From Byssothecium circinans (lineage: Eukaryota > Ascomycota > Dothideomycetes > Pleosporales > Massarinaceae), in NCBI GenBank assembly GCA_010015675.1, contig ML977037.1:1-64000 (forward strand): a stretch of 64,000 nucleotides of DNA. The letters run 5' to 3'. The notes beneath the pieces are model-generated. The model was not told the DNA's origin. It ran no database searches and saw nothing but the letters and a program-made list of their open reading frames with translations. The position numbers and the translations under genes were made by a program. Each line of letters starts with the position of its first letter. Position 1 is the stretch's first letter. This document shows positions 11,781 to 23,362 of this stretch, one piece after another.

Positions 11781-13787
11781 CTACGAGCTAGCATCCGCAT
11801 CCTCAATCCCTTCGTCCTCATCGTTGTTGTCGTTGTCAACGTAGGCCTGGGACTCGCTCTCTTCATCTGCACTGTCTTCTCCGTCATCCGCCTCTTCATC
11901 ACCCTCTCCTTCGTCAACATCTTCCCGCATCCCAGGTATCGCCTTCCATTCGTTATAGTCGCCCTGTACCCACTTCTTGCTCCGCGTCAGCATGTACGGG
12001 TCGAATGGGAAGTATGCATCCATCAAAAAGCCTTCTTCTCCTTTCTTCATTGTGAGTGCCGTGTCCCGTACACCGATGCCGTCCGAGTAGGCGCCCACAG
12101 CCCGTGAAAGGCGCACCCTCTTGTTCGTCTCCATCAAAGGGAAAACATAGAGGAAGCGGAGGTGATGTGCTATGCTGGCAAACTGCTGTACGATAGCAGG
12201 CGAGCAGATTTTGAGAGGGTTGAGTTTGGAGAAGATGTTGCGGCGCAGGGTGCTCTGGATTGAGGCATGCCACTCGAAGTCTCCCTCATGGTAGATGATG
12301 TCTTCGTCAGTAGGGAGGGTATCATCTGGGGTCACAATGAGATCGCGCCATCGAAAGCAGTAGGCGTAGAGCAGGGCTTGTGCAATGGCGTAGTACGAGC
12401 TGTATCGGCGAAGGTCTGGGCCCTTGCAGTTCGGCTCCTGAGTGATTCGCAGATCTTCGAGTTGGTGGCAGAGTAGGTCGAATACATCACGTACAACCTC
12501 TTTGGAGATATGCGCACCACGGGCAGTGTAGGAGGCGAGGTAGGCGGCCGCCGAAATGCGAGCAATTTCCGGTTTACCGCGGTCGAAGGCCAGGTGGGCG
12601 CAGCAACCAGCGAAGCGTTCAATCAGATCTGATGAAGTCTGGCTGTAGTGAAATAGCAGGAACTGCGTATGTCGCGAACGATACGTGGGAAGGATGATGC
12701 TTGCGAACTGAGAGAGCAGGCTTTCGAAACTGTCGTCAATCTCAAAGCGATTGCCGCTGGCCAAGACCGAGTCGTAGTGGGAGAAGAGAATGTCCATGAT
12801 GTTGTCAAGCTTGGTAACCGACTCTTTAAGCTCCTTGATGTGCTTCTCCTCGGTGTCCAAACTCTCTTCGCTTGATATCGACTCATTGTCGCTCTCATCT
12901 TCATCCTCTTCAATGTCATCGTCGATCAACCGGTCCTCCACGTCATCGTCAAGCTCCTCTAGGTCGGCCTGGATCTGCACGTCGATCTTGACGACCTTGT
13001 CCATGATGAGCGAGAGGATCTCACCCTTCAGCTCTGGACAGTATTCTGAGACCTTGAGTATATTCCTGATGTAGTGCACGTGTGCCTTCGCTGTGTCAGT
13101 GGGGAACGGAAAATTGGAGGACAGTATCGAGCCGAGATATGTGCTTGACATGGGATTCTGCCGCACTATAGCTTTGATTACATCGTGTATCCGAGACTGT
13201 ATGCGCACTCGCTCAATGGTGGGGTCGTCCTGCTGTCGCATAGCCGGCGAAGGTTGTTCGATGAACATCTCCACTAGCATCGCAAGGAAACTGGAGGCAA
13301 AGCCGGGCTGCATCGACAGTAATGAGCGGATGAAATTTCGGTAGGTGCGCACGAATTGCTCATTGCGGGTCGCCCAGTGGCAGTCGATAATGGCGTGTAC
13401 CAAACCCTTGCACTTGTTGTCTAGGAGGGGCACATTGTTTGTGAGGGCGATGAGATATTTCTGCAGCTGTCCACTTAGAACAGCCCGAGACGAAGTAGGT
13501 TTCACGGTGAAGAGACTGCGGAGTTGGTCGTAGGCGGTGTTGTCACCGCCTTCGCGCTTTTCGAGGGCGCGTCGTACCTCCTCTCCCACCAACTCCAGGC
13601 TCTTCCCGTTCGGGTCCACTATGTGTACGTCGACATCGGGGTCGAAAGTGACTCTGCGGCGTTTGGTTTGGGCCGAGGTAATCTTTTCGCTTTTGGGGCT
13701 TTCGTCGATCTGTTTGCGCTTGAGGCCGCCGCCGACGCCGGGGGCGATGACGCCGGGAATTTGTCGAGTTGAAGCGAGGGAAACCAT
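11781..13787 (-). CDS. RRN3: RNA polymerase I-specific transcription initiation factor Rrn3
   Basis: Intronless 668-residue protein. Rrn3 binds Pol I and recruits it to the rDNA core factor, so it acts in the nucleolus and couples rRNA synthesis to growth. Evidence: a short basic N-terminus (KRRRVTFDPDVDVHIVD), then an all-helical HEAT-like body with family landmarks: SGQLQKYLIALTNNVPLLD, KGLVHAIIDCHWATRNE, the long acidic insertion at about 285-315 (DDDIEEDEDESDNES), the FERFAGCCAHLAF-type region (here IERFAGCCAHLAF), and RISAAAYLASYTARGAHIS. The C-terminus is very acidic (EGDEEADDGEDSADEESES). Length and domain order fit fungal Rrn3. The start ATG at 13787 is the first in frame. The downstream neighbour is convergent (kinase), and the upstream gap to cyclophilin H is 560 bp. 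Confidence 0.93.
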   Translation of the reverse strand: MVSLASTRQIPGVIAPGVGGGLKRKQIDESPKSEKITSAQTKRRRVTFDPDVDVHIVDPNGKSLELVGEEVRRALEKREGGDNTAYDQLRSLFTVKPTSSRAVLSGQLQKYLIALTNNVPLLDNKCKGLVHAIIDCHWATRNEQFVRTYRNFIRSLLSMQPGFASSFLAMLVEMFIEQPSPAMRQQDDPTIERVRIQSRIHDVIKAIVRQNPMSSTYLGSILSSNFPFPTDTAKAHVHYIRNILKVSEYCPELKGEILSLIMDKVVKIDVQIQADLEELDDDVEDRLIDDDIEEDEDESDNESISSEESLDTEEKHIKELKESVTKLDNIMDILFSHYDSVLASGNRFEIDDSFESLLSQFASIILPTYRSRHTQFLLFHYSQTSSDLIERFAGCCAHLAFDRGKPEIARISAAAYLASYTARGAHISKEVVRDVFDLLCHQLEDLRITQEPNCKGPDLRRYSSYYAIAQALLYAYCFRWRDLIVTPDDTLPTDEDIIYHEGDFEWHASIQSTLRRNIFSKLNPLKICSPAIVQQFASIAHHLRFLYVFPLMETNKRVRLSRAVGAYSDGIGVRDTALTMKKGEEGFLMDAYFPFDPYMLTRSKKWVQGDYNEWKAIPGMREDVDEGEGDEEADDGEDSADEESESQAYVDNDNNDEDEGIEDADASS

Positions 13788-14347
13788 GTCGAAGGTTGAG
13801 TGGAGAGCGTAGAGTTACATTGGGCGGGGAGGAGGAGTAAGTGCCACGAGAGAGCTGGGTTGCGGCGCTGAAGTATGGGTGAGGTGAAGGTGAAGAACGA
13901 AGGCGGGGATCTGCTCGCGTGTGGTTGTGGCCTTGCCAAGCAAAACTTTTTACATTATGGTCCGTGCGTTACAAGAGGCGATCGTGAAAGACCCACCTTC
14001 GACTACAAGTCAAAAGCAGGGGGTTTATTACACTTATTAAATGCGCATTTCTCAGTTGCTGTCCTATGTGTAGCATAGTCCATTGATTATTCTTCGTACT
14101 CGGTCAGGTGCTCAGTCTACATGACTGCTGCAGTTCCTAATACGGCTTGCGACAAATTTGGGAGAGTAGACATATCCTCTCCGAGCCACTTATCGTCGCT
14201 TGACGTAAGACTCTGGAGTTGAGATCTTTGAGAGTTGTTTGTCTTCTATAAAAATCCTACCTTGACTCCGATAGATTTTGCATGCACAGACGGATTTGCA
14301 TCAATTCTGCCTGGAGACTTGCCATATCATATCTCGGCTACTAATTC
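13788..14347. other. Intergenic, RRN3 promoter / cyclophilin 3' end
   Basis: This 560-bp stretch lies between the RRN3 start and the stop of the next minus-strand gene. It must contain the RRN3 promoter and the 3' UTR of cyclophilin H. I see no additional gene. Confidence 0.45.
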
Positions 14348-15132
14348 TCACATCTCACCGCATTGAGAAATGACAACATCCTGTACTGGCTTGCCCTCCG
14401 GATTGACGACGGTGCGAGTATTCTCGATCTTGGTGACGACGTCCATTCCCTCGACGACCTGGCCGAAGACGACGTGTTTGCCGTTCAAATGGGGAGTGCC
14501 ACCTTGTGCTGTGATGATGAAGAATTGGCAACCATTTGTATTTGGACCGCTGTTCTGAACAATCGTAAGTATGGGCAGTGCCTTCATTAATATGAGGCCA
14601 ACTCACAGCCATGGAGAGAAGGCCGGACCGATCATGCTTCAGGTCGAAATTCTCGTCTGCGAACTTCTCCGTGCCGTAGATTGTTCGTGAGCCAGTGCCA
14701 TTGCCGTTGATGAAGTCACCGCCCTGTATCATGAAGCCTTTGATCTGTGCAAGTCAGCAGCCCGTCATGTGTATTTATTATGCACAAAGCTGGCGACTTA
14801 CGACGCGGTGGAATTTGCAGCCCTTGTAGCCCTGCGGCTGCCCTCGGTTGTTCTTCGTTTCACCAGTGCAGAATTGACGAAAGTTCTCCGCCGTCTTGGG
14901 GACGACATCCTTGAACAGCTCCATCTTGATCCTCCCCAGCTTCTCCCCTAGCACATGTTAGCTCTGGATCACGTTGCCTGCAAACGCGCGGCTCCAAGAG
15001 GCAGATGCAAGGTGAGCAGCATGAAGGACGTGATAGGTCGGGGATACGGATTTTGTAAGGGCTGCATCCAGACGTACCTCCCAGGGTGATGTCGAAGAAT
15101 ACGATTGGATTTCCGGCATTGGCGGACTCCAT
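14348..15132 (-). CDS. PPIH: Peptidyl-prolyl cis-trans isomerase H (spliceosomal cyclophilin)
   Basis: Four exons (15132-15078, 14947-14802, 14744-14607, 14554-14348) give 181 residues. Introns are 130, 57 and 52 nt with canonical ends. The protein is a single cyclophilin domain: [34 protein letters not shown], the [15 protein letters not shown] active-site stretch (Arg, Phe, Met, Gln), [18 protein letters not shown], the [10 protein letters not shown] strand and the ending VVISQCGEM. The ending and the lack of targeting sequences match cyclophilin H, which associates with U4/U6 snRNP proteins, better than secretory or cytosolic CypA types. The active site looks intact, with L in place of the cyclosporin-contact Trp (HLNG). 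The H subtype is inferred from overall resemblance. Confidence 0.92.
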
Positions 15133-16428
15133 AGCTGGGGCAGTGCAATGATGCAGCGAGGGCTGTCTTCTGTGGACGCGTGGGTGCAGACACAGAGCGC
15201 CGGCAACTCAAATGCGCAGACGGGGGCTGCCGCACGAGATGTCAGGCGGCGCTGCAGGACAGTCAAAGCGGGAGGGATCGCCTGGGGAGGAGAAGAAAAG
15301 TGACAGGCTGGACAAAGCTTGGAAAGTCAAGCGGTGGTGGGACATAACTTATAAGGAAAGCTTGCACGGGCGTTCGCGCAACCCTTGGCGCTGGGGTAAG
15401 CTTAAGTAGTGCGGAGTACAGTATACATGCGCCATGAATGTTGGTTCACGATAGAGATGGGAGAGGTAGATTCACGAGTTTGAACGAGCGGGGGCTGCGG
15501 TGCGTGAATGCAGTGTGTTGGATAGATGAAGGCAAGCGCTGCATGCCAGGCATTCTTGGACGGCAATGCGTAGTTCGCACCCGTCGCTGAATCGTCGCGG
15601 CTGGGGTGCTCGCGCATGAGACGCTTTACATGCACATACAGACATTCAGTTCGAGCTCGCCCCGTCGACCAAACCACAGCGATTCCATGTGGATGCTGCC
15701 TTTGTCTTCGCTGTCTTCGCTGTGCTGCATCGCCACAAGAGCTGGAGTCGACGACCTCACCACTGCACCCGCTCGGCGATTCGGGCACGGGCGCAGCATT
15801 GATCTGTCATCAACATCGGCCGAACCCATAGCCCAATCAGGCAAGGGCGTCTCTTTCTTAGAAGCCACCAAGCGAGCCTTCGTCCTGTCTCTCCGCTCCC
15901 CAGCCCAGCTCAGCTCAGCCCCGACAGACAACCTCACATCGCCAGCGACTCCAGCGTCCAGCGCCCATTCGCATTCGCATTCGCATTCCCCTTCACCCGC
16001 CTTGCGTCGCTGCACAAGAGGAGGGAATGGCCAGCGAAGTGGCGCTGTTCTCCCACTGACTGCTATTGTTCGCAACGACAATCGCGGCCCCGGCACTCCC
16101 AGTAACCGGCTCAGTTGCTTGCCACGCCCGCCCATCTCGCCCATCTCGCCCTCACCTCCTCAATCACGACGCGCACGACTCGAGCCACTTACCACTCGTC
16201 CGTAAATAAATCTCCAACCGTCCTCGCTCTACCTCCGACTCAAATCTCGCTCGACATCGACCCGTCAACGTCGCCACCAGTCTCGCCCAAGACAAAGACC
16301 AGTCCACGCCTGCAACCGGTCTTACGGCGGCCTATTTACGTACCCCCCGCCAAGCATCTGCGACAAGAGCATTATTTTTTGGCATCTACTATCGTCATCG
16401 CATGGAACATTGCGTTCAGTAGTATACA
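15133..16428. promoter_or_regulatory. Divergent promoter and long CT-rich leader
   Basis: About 1.3 kb separates cyclophilin H (minus) and the RING gene (plus). The right half (about 15880-16350) is strongly C/T-rich on the plus strand. A short run of CATTCG hexamers occurs at about 15966-15989. Open frames of 199 codons (+) and 172 codons (-) overlap each other here; neither shows protein-family features, so they are not called. Confidence 0.45.
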
Positions 16429-17789
16429 ATGTCTTCGGCTTCCCCTACGCCCTCGCCAAGCACTCCACCCGGCGGAGGAGGAGGCGGCGGTGGTGGTCCA
16501 ACGAGCTCGCCGTTGCTCTTCTTCGTCGCCCTTGGTTTCGGTGTGGTATTCACCAATCTTTGGTATGTCTGTGCGTGCGTTTGCATATGCACCTGCCTTC
16601 TAACATTGCCCGCAGGATCATCGTTGGTGTCAAGTATTGCTTCCGCTACAATCAGCGCAATCGCGCTGCTCGGGCCGCCCAAGATGGAGAGCCTATCGAT
16701 CTCACCGCTATGCCCCGTCCGCATCGGAGGAGGAGAGAAAAGAAGCTGATGACAATGGATGAAGTCAATGAGCGGTTTCCTTTGACAAAGTACAAGCAAT
16801 GGAAGTCGAGTCGAGAGACTGAGGGTTTGCCAGCAGCAGGAGGCATAGCTACTGCACCACAAAGTCGAGCGAACAGTGTCAAGGATGTCGAGGGCATCGT
16901 AGACCCGGTGCAAGATGAAAGCGCCTCAGGCCCGAGACCCGCTACTACACTCGCCATGGCCCAAGACGATCACGCTGCCAACGCGTCAACGCAGAAAGAG
17001 ACAGACTCGTTCAAACCCAGTGTCGATAAGAGCGAGCTGAAGGCCAACGATAAGAAAGAGATAGGCGAGATGAAGGAGGCTACGGAGAAGCATGACGAGC
17101 TTGTGCAAACCGAGACTGTCGCAAGTCACTACGAACCTGCGAAGTCGTCTGTCCAATCTGCCGATCACGATGGCGACGAGTCTGACGATGATGACCCGAT
17201 TCGAACTGCCGCCGCTCCCGAGATGCTCGCTGAGCCTGGCGACACGTGCGCCATCTGTCTCGACGTCTTGGAGGATGCCGACGATGTGAGAGGCCTGACT
17301 TGCGGCCATGCCTTCCATGCCAGCTGCGTTGATCCGTGGATGACCAGTCGTCGCGCTTGCTGTCCTCTCTGCAAAGCCGACTACTATGTGCCGAAGCCCC
17401 GTCCAGAAGGCGAGACAGCAGATCAGACGACATCTGGCCGTCGCTCGAATACAACTGGGCTCAGGTCACCTACGTCTCAGCAGGGCTGGGCTGGTCCTCG
17501 AGGCAATCCCTTCTCACGCTCTCGCGTCATTGCTATCAACAACCCCAGCAGACAAAACTCCAGCACGATCAACTCTCGCCAGACACACCTGATCTTTGGG
17601 TTTGGTCGTCCAAATCGACGAGAACGCACCACAACGACAGCGCCGACTGGAGCTAGCAGCAACCAGCCGGGCCCAACCAGACCTAGACCGACTTTGGCAA
17701 GCTGGTTTGGTCGCAATCGTGCCGCCAACGCCGACAGTGCGCCCGCTCCACAACCAACTCCTGGTCAGCTTGAGGCTGGCAACCGGTAG
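16429..17789 (+). CDS. Membrane-anchored RING-H2 E3 ubiquitin ligase
   Basis: Exons 16429-16562 and 16616-17789 (53-nt intron) give 435 residues. The N-terminus has a run of nine Gly and then one hydrophobic segment (LLFFVALGFGVVFTNLWIIVGV, split here by the intron at residue 45), followed by a basic stretch (RYNQRNRAARAA), consistent with one membrane anchor with the remainder cytosolic. A RING-H2 finger lies at about 255-300: CAICLD, then LTCGHAFHASCVDPWM and CCPLCKADY, with all eight zinc ligands visible. Charged and Ser/Pro-rich sequence surrounds it. Proteins of this type ubiquitinate membrane or secretory-route substrates; the substrate here is unknown. A frame that starts at 16410 is not the gene's frame and should not be used as the start. 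Confidence 0.88.
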
Positions 17790-18191
17790 TACATATCTCG
17801 AAGGTCATTAATCACATGAAGGACATATCTACACAACCACGCTGGCTCGGTGTCACATCTCACGCTCTCACGATCCAAGATTCCCCTTTTTTATTCCCCT
17901 GTTCCCTTCTAGCATAGATTTAGCTGAGCTTTCCGGTATATACTTTGGCGTTAACCTGTGGATCTCAACACATGGTACTGTTTATTTTGCATTCTCTCTA
18001 TCAGTGGGCAGGCCTTTTAACGTGACGGGCGAGCGTGGGCAGGTCCATGGGAACTCTTTACGGGCCCGGTTCTGACTGCATCATACCCACCGGTGAGGAA
18101 GCGTCACCGACGAAATGTAAGCCTTGCAATTTGGCAAGATGAGCATGTGTAGGAGATTTCTAGCGGGCTGTCTGGGTATTTCAGGCACGTC
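17790..18191. other. Intergenic, 3' UTR of RING gene
   Basis: About 400 bp downstream of the RING gene stop. No gene is visible; T-rich sequence near 17880-17950 could serve in 3' end formation. Confidence 0.4.
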
Positions 18192-18557
18192 TTATGGGAC
18201 AGTGTATACGTATATTAAGTTATATTCTGTGTAGCATGTTTGCTTTCTGCGAAGTATATCAGGAAAATTCTCCACATACGAGCCCGTCTTCTCCACAATG
18301 GGACCCTGTTCATGGAATTGCGACGCGATGCTGAGCATTAGAGATGATGGTGCGGTTGATGCATTAATCTGGATGCAGATTTCGCCCGGTTCGACCGATC
18401 TGATGAGCGGCGGGCCAATGACGAGCGCATCTCTGTTTTCGACGGCAGGCGCGGGTAAGACGTCGAAGTTACACCACAACTTCACATCTTTGGAACCATC
18501 TCAATGACGATCTCAAGCACCGACCAATTAGCAGGGGCTTCAAGAACTGTCTTCCAG
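18192..18557 (-). pseudogene. Decayed coding fragment, family unknown
   Basis: Read on the minus strand, 18557 to about 18490 encodes WKTVLEAPANWSVLEIVIEM. The frame then breaks at CCAAAGATGTG (about 18486-18496) and continues one base out of register as DVKLWCNFDVLPAPAVENRD and then ALVIGPPLIRSVEPGEICI, down to a stop at 18192. The two parts join naturally if one base is missing from the A run. An in-frame TAG lies just upstream, so no intact N-terminus exists. The sequence looks like genuine protein rather than chance, but I do not recognise the family. It could also be a mis-spliced terminal exon or a sequencing error. Confidence 0.4.
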
Positions 18558-18649
18558 TACCACGTATGCTATCGGCTCGCAGTGGTCCTCGCAGCCTTAA
18601 GAGAGGGATGTTCAAAGAGCATTGAGAAACCCTCGGTTCATTGCTAAAA

Positions 18650-19533
18650 CTAACAGTCGATGAATCCGCTGTCGTCGGCACCGTCGTCATCGCTACAACC
18701 CACCATCGAGAGCATCATGGGACTATATCACAGCGTTAGCCACCGGTTCCATATCGAGCACAAAGACCTGCTTACCATAAAGCGTCGACAGCCTGAACAA
18801 CTTCCGTTTGGCGTTCCATGCACTCCCTGAGCATGCCCAACATGGACACGATCTTCTGTCCTCGAATTTCAAAGTCTTCGCAGTCGCAGTAGATGAGGTC
18901 CTTGACAATCGACAGTCAGCTTCGAATACCTTGAAACGATGAGAAGGGATGGGCTGGTACTCACATCAACCCCCGGCGGCTGTAGAGTTGAGTAGAGACG
19001 CTCCATGCTCTCACTGTGTCTGCAGACAGCGAGCAGCACGTTCCCACAAGCCTGTGGTAATACGTTTGGTCCCGGAGCCGCATTGTGGGGAATACTTTGT
19101 TCGCACTACCAACTCATCAGCAAGTCGATGATACTTCCCCGACAATTCTTCTCACCATAAACTCTTCCTGCTCATCATCCATGCTCAACTTCGTCGCAGC
19201 CATCCGAACCCTCTCCCCCAAGGCCTCCAACTCATTGATGATCCTGACCCCTCTTTCGACATATTCAGACAAACTCTTCGACGGCAACATCCTTGTCCTC
19301 TCCCTCACATAGCCAAACACCTCCAAAACCACAAAAACAAAGGACGGTAGAAGAACGAGCAGCGCGCAAAACGTCGTCCCCGTTGTCGCAGCAAAGCTAT
19401 TACAAGCCCGCATAAACTTTATTCCAGGTGTGACCGCCGGTAAACGTGTTTCCACCAGTTCCAAACCACACTGTACTAAAATCCACACGGCGACTGCTTT
19501 GAGGACGAGCAGTGTTGCGGTCGTAAGAGCCAT
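18650..19533 (-). CDS. Unrecognised two-TM membrane protein
   Basis: Model with four exons: 19533-19156, 19105-18965, 18900-18776 and 18722-18650; introns 50, 64 and 53 nt with GT-AG ends; 238 residues. The ATG at 19533 is preferred because the open frame further upstream starts only at TTG. Two hydrophobic segments are visible: about 5-25 (TTATLLVLKAVAVWILVQC) and about 50-75 (TFCALLVLLPSFVFVVLEVF). They are followed by a helical charged region (YVERGVRIINELEALGERV) and a Cys-containing C-terminal part (DLIYCDCEDFEIRGQKIV, LRECMERQTEVVQAVDAL, ending GADDSGFIDC). Every exon keeps an open, protein-like frame, which supports the model. I do not recognise the family and assign no function. An alternative acceptor near 18595 could replace the last few residues. 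Confidence 0.6.
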
Positions 19534-21569
19534 GTCGTTGACCCGAACCAAACCAAAACGGCAAAGCGAATGGGGAATCGGAAGGAATGCAACCCGATCG
19601 AAAAAGGCACAGGACAGGGTCGAATGGTAGAAGAGAGACGGTAATACAAGGCGAAGAGATGGGACTGTGTAGTAGGGCCATGCCAGTAGTCATTCGGTGT
19701 GCATGCTGATTGGAAAAAAGGCGGTGTGGCTGCTCTGCTGGCCAACTACTTCGGGACTCGCGTACGTGCAGCGGACGACAGGGAATGCTGCATTTGACTC
19801 CACATATTGAGCCGCACGTGTACAATTGAGTATTGGAAGAGGAAGGAGTGGGGCGTTGGTATATGGAGAGGTTGGTGGTCTAGGTGAGTTGTGTGAGTGT
19901 TGTCTGGTCTTGTACTTTTCCAGCCACCATTTTTTGCCAACGTCACCGAGCATCTCATTCACGCTGGAAGAATGTACGCTGACTACCGCCATAAAGGCTC
20001 GCTGCTAGCTTTCCAAACCGTTTACTCCGATTTTCTCGATATGCTCCACTGCTTTACAGATACCGTGTGCTCCAACACCATCGATGCATCCACTATGCGA
20101 ATTAGCAAAACATTATCAATGGCATGATCACTCTGAGCCGTGATTCCTCGCCCTCTAGACTCAAGTCAAGGGCGGGCTTCTGCTGTTCGACTTAAAAACG
20201 CTGTGCTGAGTGTTTTCACGAAGGACAGCATAAGTGACAACAATGGTAACCTCAATGCAATCAGGGCACTAGACCATGATCTGGACGGTTCGATCATCTT
20301 CCATGACGTTGGTGCTGCTCTGGGCGAGGAGGTCGCGTTGAACAGCTGGAAACACATTGTGTGGGCGTGCTTTTGACATCGTAATTGGCATGAGCGTGGT
20401 TAAGAGCTATACCCAGAAGGATTTTGAAAAGAGCATGATCGCGGATGAAAAGATCTGTCGGAGTACGTTGGGCCACGTGCTATCCAAGCGTTCATCCCAT
20501 TTCAAGATCCCGATTTTCCCTCGTAATTTCCCCTGTCCCCTTTGGTGCTCCCCCTCAGATGCTTTCCCTTCAACATCCGATCGATACCCAGAGGCTTGAC
20601 AGCGCCGATTTTCCCACCTAGGTTCAACAGTGCAAAATCAGCGGACCTCATCAACGAGCATGCTAATGCTTAAAACCCTCACATAGGCGAGTCTCTCGAG
20701 TAGGACTGCGTCCTCATCGTCGATCTGCTAGCTTGTTGCACGCTGCTCGTTGGATGGTGGACGTGAGTAAAGTTCTAAATACAAAGTGCGCCAAACACTT
20801 CACGTGGCTTTGAGACTTCAGGCTTTCCTGTCCAAGAGTCAAGACGAAACGCACTGACTCCCCTTTGGGTGAGCTATGTTAACCCCGTACCCCCTACTTA
20901 GGTGAAGGTTCCGGTGTGCGACAACGGTGGCGAGGGTTTGGAGATGGGTTGGCCCCCGGATGGATGCATGATGGAGGTGGTTGTGTGGAGTGATGGTGGT
21001 GTTTGCGATGGTACGGTGCGGACCGTAGCGATGACGATGAAATGTACTGGGATGCAGTGGGTGGAGATGATGGTGTATTGTGGGGAGAAGAGGAATTGGC
21101 AGCGGGGGTTTGCGTCAGGCTGGGGCGTGCTTTCCTGTTCATCCTGAGGGGTGTGGTGTGATTGCCTGTGGACGGGAGGCGCTCTTTCTCAATTTGGATG
21201 CTGTTGGTGAGACTTCCCGGCTTTCGGACTTTCCTTTCAACTCTCATTCGCTCTCTTTAGCTTTCTTATTTATACGCAGCAGATTTCTATTTTTGGGTGA
21301 GCAGTTTAAACTGAGATAAGATAGCAAGGGCCATAGTAAAGGCAAATTGTCACTTGTTTGCTCCAAGCTTGTGATTAACGATGTAAGTCAACATCCATCG
21401 CTAATGGGAGGCTTTGGGCGGGTGAGAGAGTCGATATCCTATCTTCGTACCCTCATACCAAGTATATATGCTACAGCCCACCAACTCCTCTCCTCCCTCT
21501 TTACCTTCCACTGCGAACCTATTCCATTTTTCCGATACTGTCCAAGCCTACAATACATATCAAGGCATC
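19534..21569. other. Intergenic, about 2 kb
   Basis: Only short open frames are present. A 117-codon minus frame at 20894-21247 is Ser/Pro/His low-complexity and lacks conserved features. The last about 200 bp (21370-21569) is C/T-rich and leads into the next plus-strand gene. No repeat, tRNA or transposon end was recognised. Confidence 0.4.
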
Positions 21570-23362
21570 ATGGCGGAGCCTGACAACGAAGGACTCGCAA
21601 AAGCGCCGCCGGATGGCTCAGAAGCCACTATGAGGCCTACAAGGAAACACAAGCTGACCCCAGTCTCGAGCAATGGCACCAAGACGAACAAGAAGAAGAA
21701 GAGAAACCACAGCACCGCCCAAGGCAACGGTACCGGTGGGAAAGATAAAGAGGCCAAGCCAGAAGGGATTGAGAGTAGGTGTTCAACAATTGGTTCTTCA
21801 TAACTTCAGCTGACACAAGTCTCCAGTCAAAAACTTATCATCCGCAGAATTAATTTCTGACGAGATCCCAGCAAATGGAATTGAGATCGAGAAACTGACC
21901 GAAAAGTTCCATGGCTACTTTGATGAGACAAACGTGAACCTGTTCGCCCAGATGCTTCTCGAAGTCGGCACAGTTGGCCTGGACCGCATAGTAAGACCCC
22001 GGTCTCAGCAGCTGTCATGGGCGCGTTTCGATAACATGCTCGACAATGCGAGGCGCCTTCATACGCCCTTGCAGAAGAACCAGACCAAGACATCCGTGCT
22101 CGAAGGCGCCATTGAAGTGTATGTACCTTTTCGACTATTCCCAGAGCATGAATTCTTCTAATGTGTACTAGTACCTACTATGAGATACACGAACTGATTC
22201 GGGGAGCGTCCAACATGCTCCCTCATCGCCTAATACGGGTTGCCTACGAAGATTCTAGCACACTGAGCGCTTACAACAGTCATGGCCGACATCGTCAAAA
22301 GCCGGAACTCTCGCTGGAGGCAGACATTGCTTTCCAAGCATATGGAACTTTTGATTCAAACAAGGACTTGACACGCGACCGCATCGAGCGACATCTTGTT
22401 TGGGGTATGAGGGTGAACCCGTCACCCTACATATCTTCCTTCAACAACCTCAGTAAGTTTGAATGAAACGACTCTAGGATATCTACTGAACATATGCAGA
22501 ACCTGCCATCAAACGAGCGCATATGCTTGCTCGCGGATCGTCAAAAGTCGCGGAGCGTATCGTGCTCGCCGAGTTGAGAACAGATGATCTCCGTGCGATC
22601 ACTATCAAGGCCACAGTTCGAGAGACTCTCGTTACGACATTCGAAAAAGCCGAAGATGGTTCACACAAAGATCCACAGGTCGACATCACCTCTCGCGAGG
22701 TTATCATTCCAGCTTGGATATCGAGTAATGTCCTTCCGGCTGGTCGTACCAGGCCTCTTTCATTACATCGATTGATAAAAAACGGGGCCGAACTATTCCT
22801 TTCTATCACTGAACTGCGCCGGTGTAATCTCAACGTCCCTGCCCATAAGGGGCATGATTATGAATGGTTAGCCTGTGGGGTGATCCCGGAATCCCGTGTT
22901 AGGAGGGTGATGCCATTTGATGGCGTCAATTTGCACGAGCACCCAGGACCGCGGCCGGTGGTGAGCTTGTGGAGCCAATTGCCATGGGTATTTAATTGGG
23001 AACTGCAAATGTGGCGACTGGATCCAAAGCTTTGGGACAGAGCAGTGACTGCATGGCTGCAGGAGGATGATGAGGGGAAGATAAAGCAGAGGGGAGGACC
23101 GAAGAATGGACTTGGAGCAGCATTGGTCAAAGTAAGGAAGACTTATACTGACCGCGAAAATGCTCCTGAAGTCGAAGACGTGGATGGAGGTGCAGAGCTT
23201 GCCGAGATGGAGAGAAACGCCAAAAACGACATCCGCTCGCGTTTCGATCAGGGAGAGTTCAAGGCCCCAATTGAGGAAAGCTTCACACGTCAACATCTCG
23301 AGATACGCCACACTCCGCTACGATTCCAATACTTGGACCTGGATACCCGCCAAATCCATTGA
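21570..23362 (+). CDS. Fungal protein of unknown function, DUF7587-like segment
   Basis: Four exons (21570-21774, 21827-22118, 22172-22452, 22500-23362) with introns of 52, 53 and 47 nt give 546 residues. The first about 70 residues are a basic, Lys-rich, disordered tail (TNKKKKRNHS), possibly a nuclear signal. A helical segment follows (EKLTEKFHGYFDETNVNLFA). Residues about 190-290 contain YYEIHELIRGASNMLPHRLI, then RDRIERHLVWGMRVNPSPYI and SSFNNLKPAIKRAHM. The 'SPYISSFNNL..A..RA' pattern recalls fungal DUF7587-type domains, but that is a weak, memory-based match. The rest has a HDYEWLACGVIPESRV stretch and an acidic, charged end. No catalytic motif is evident. All splice junctions keep frame and use canonical sites. 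Confidence 0.78.

Noticed and set aside
15606..16205. Overlapping 199-codon (+) and 172-codon (-) frames upstream of the RING gene
   Set aside because: They overlap each other, are Ser/His low-complexity, lack conserved features, and fall in a CT-rich leader.
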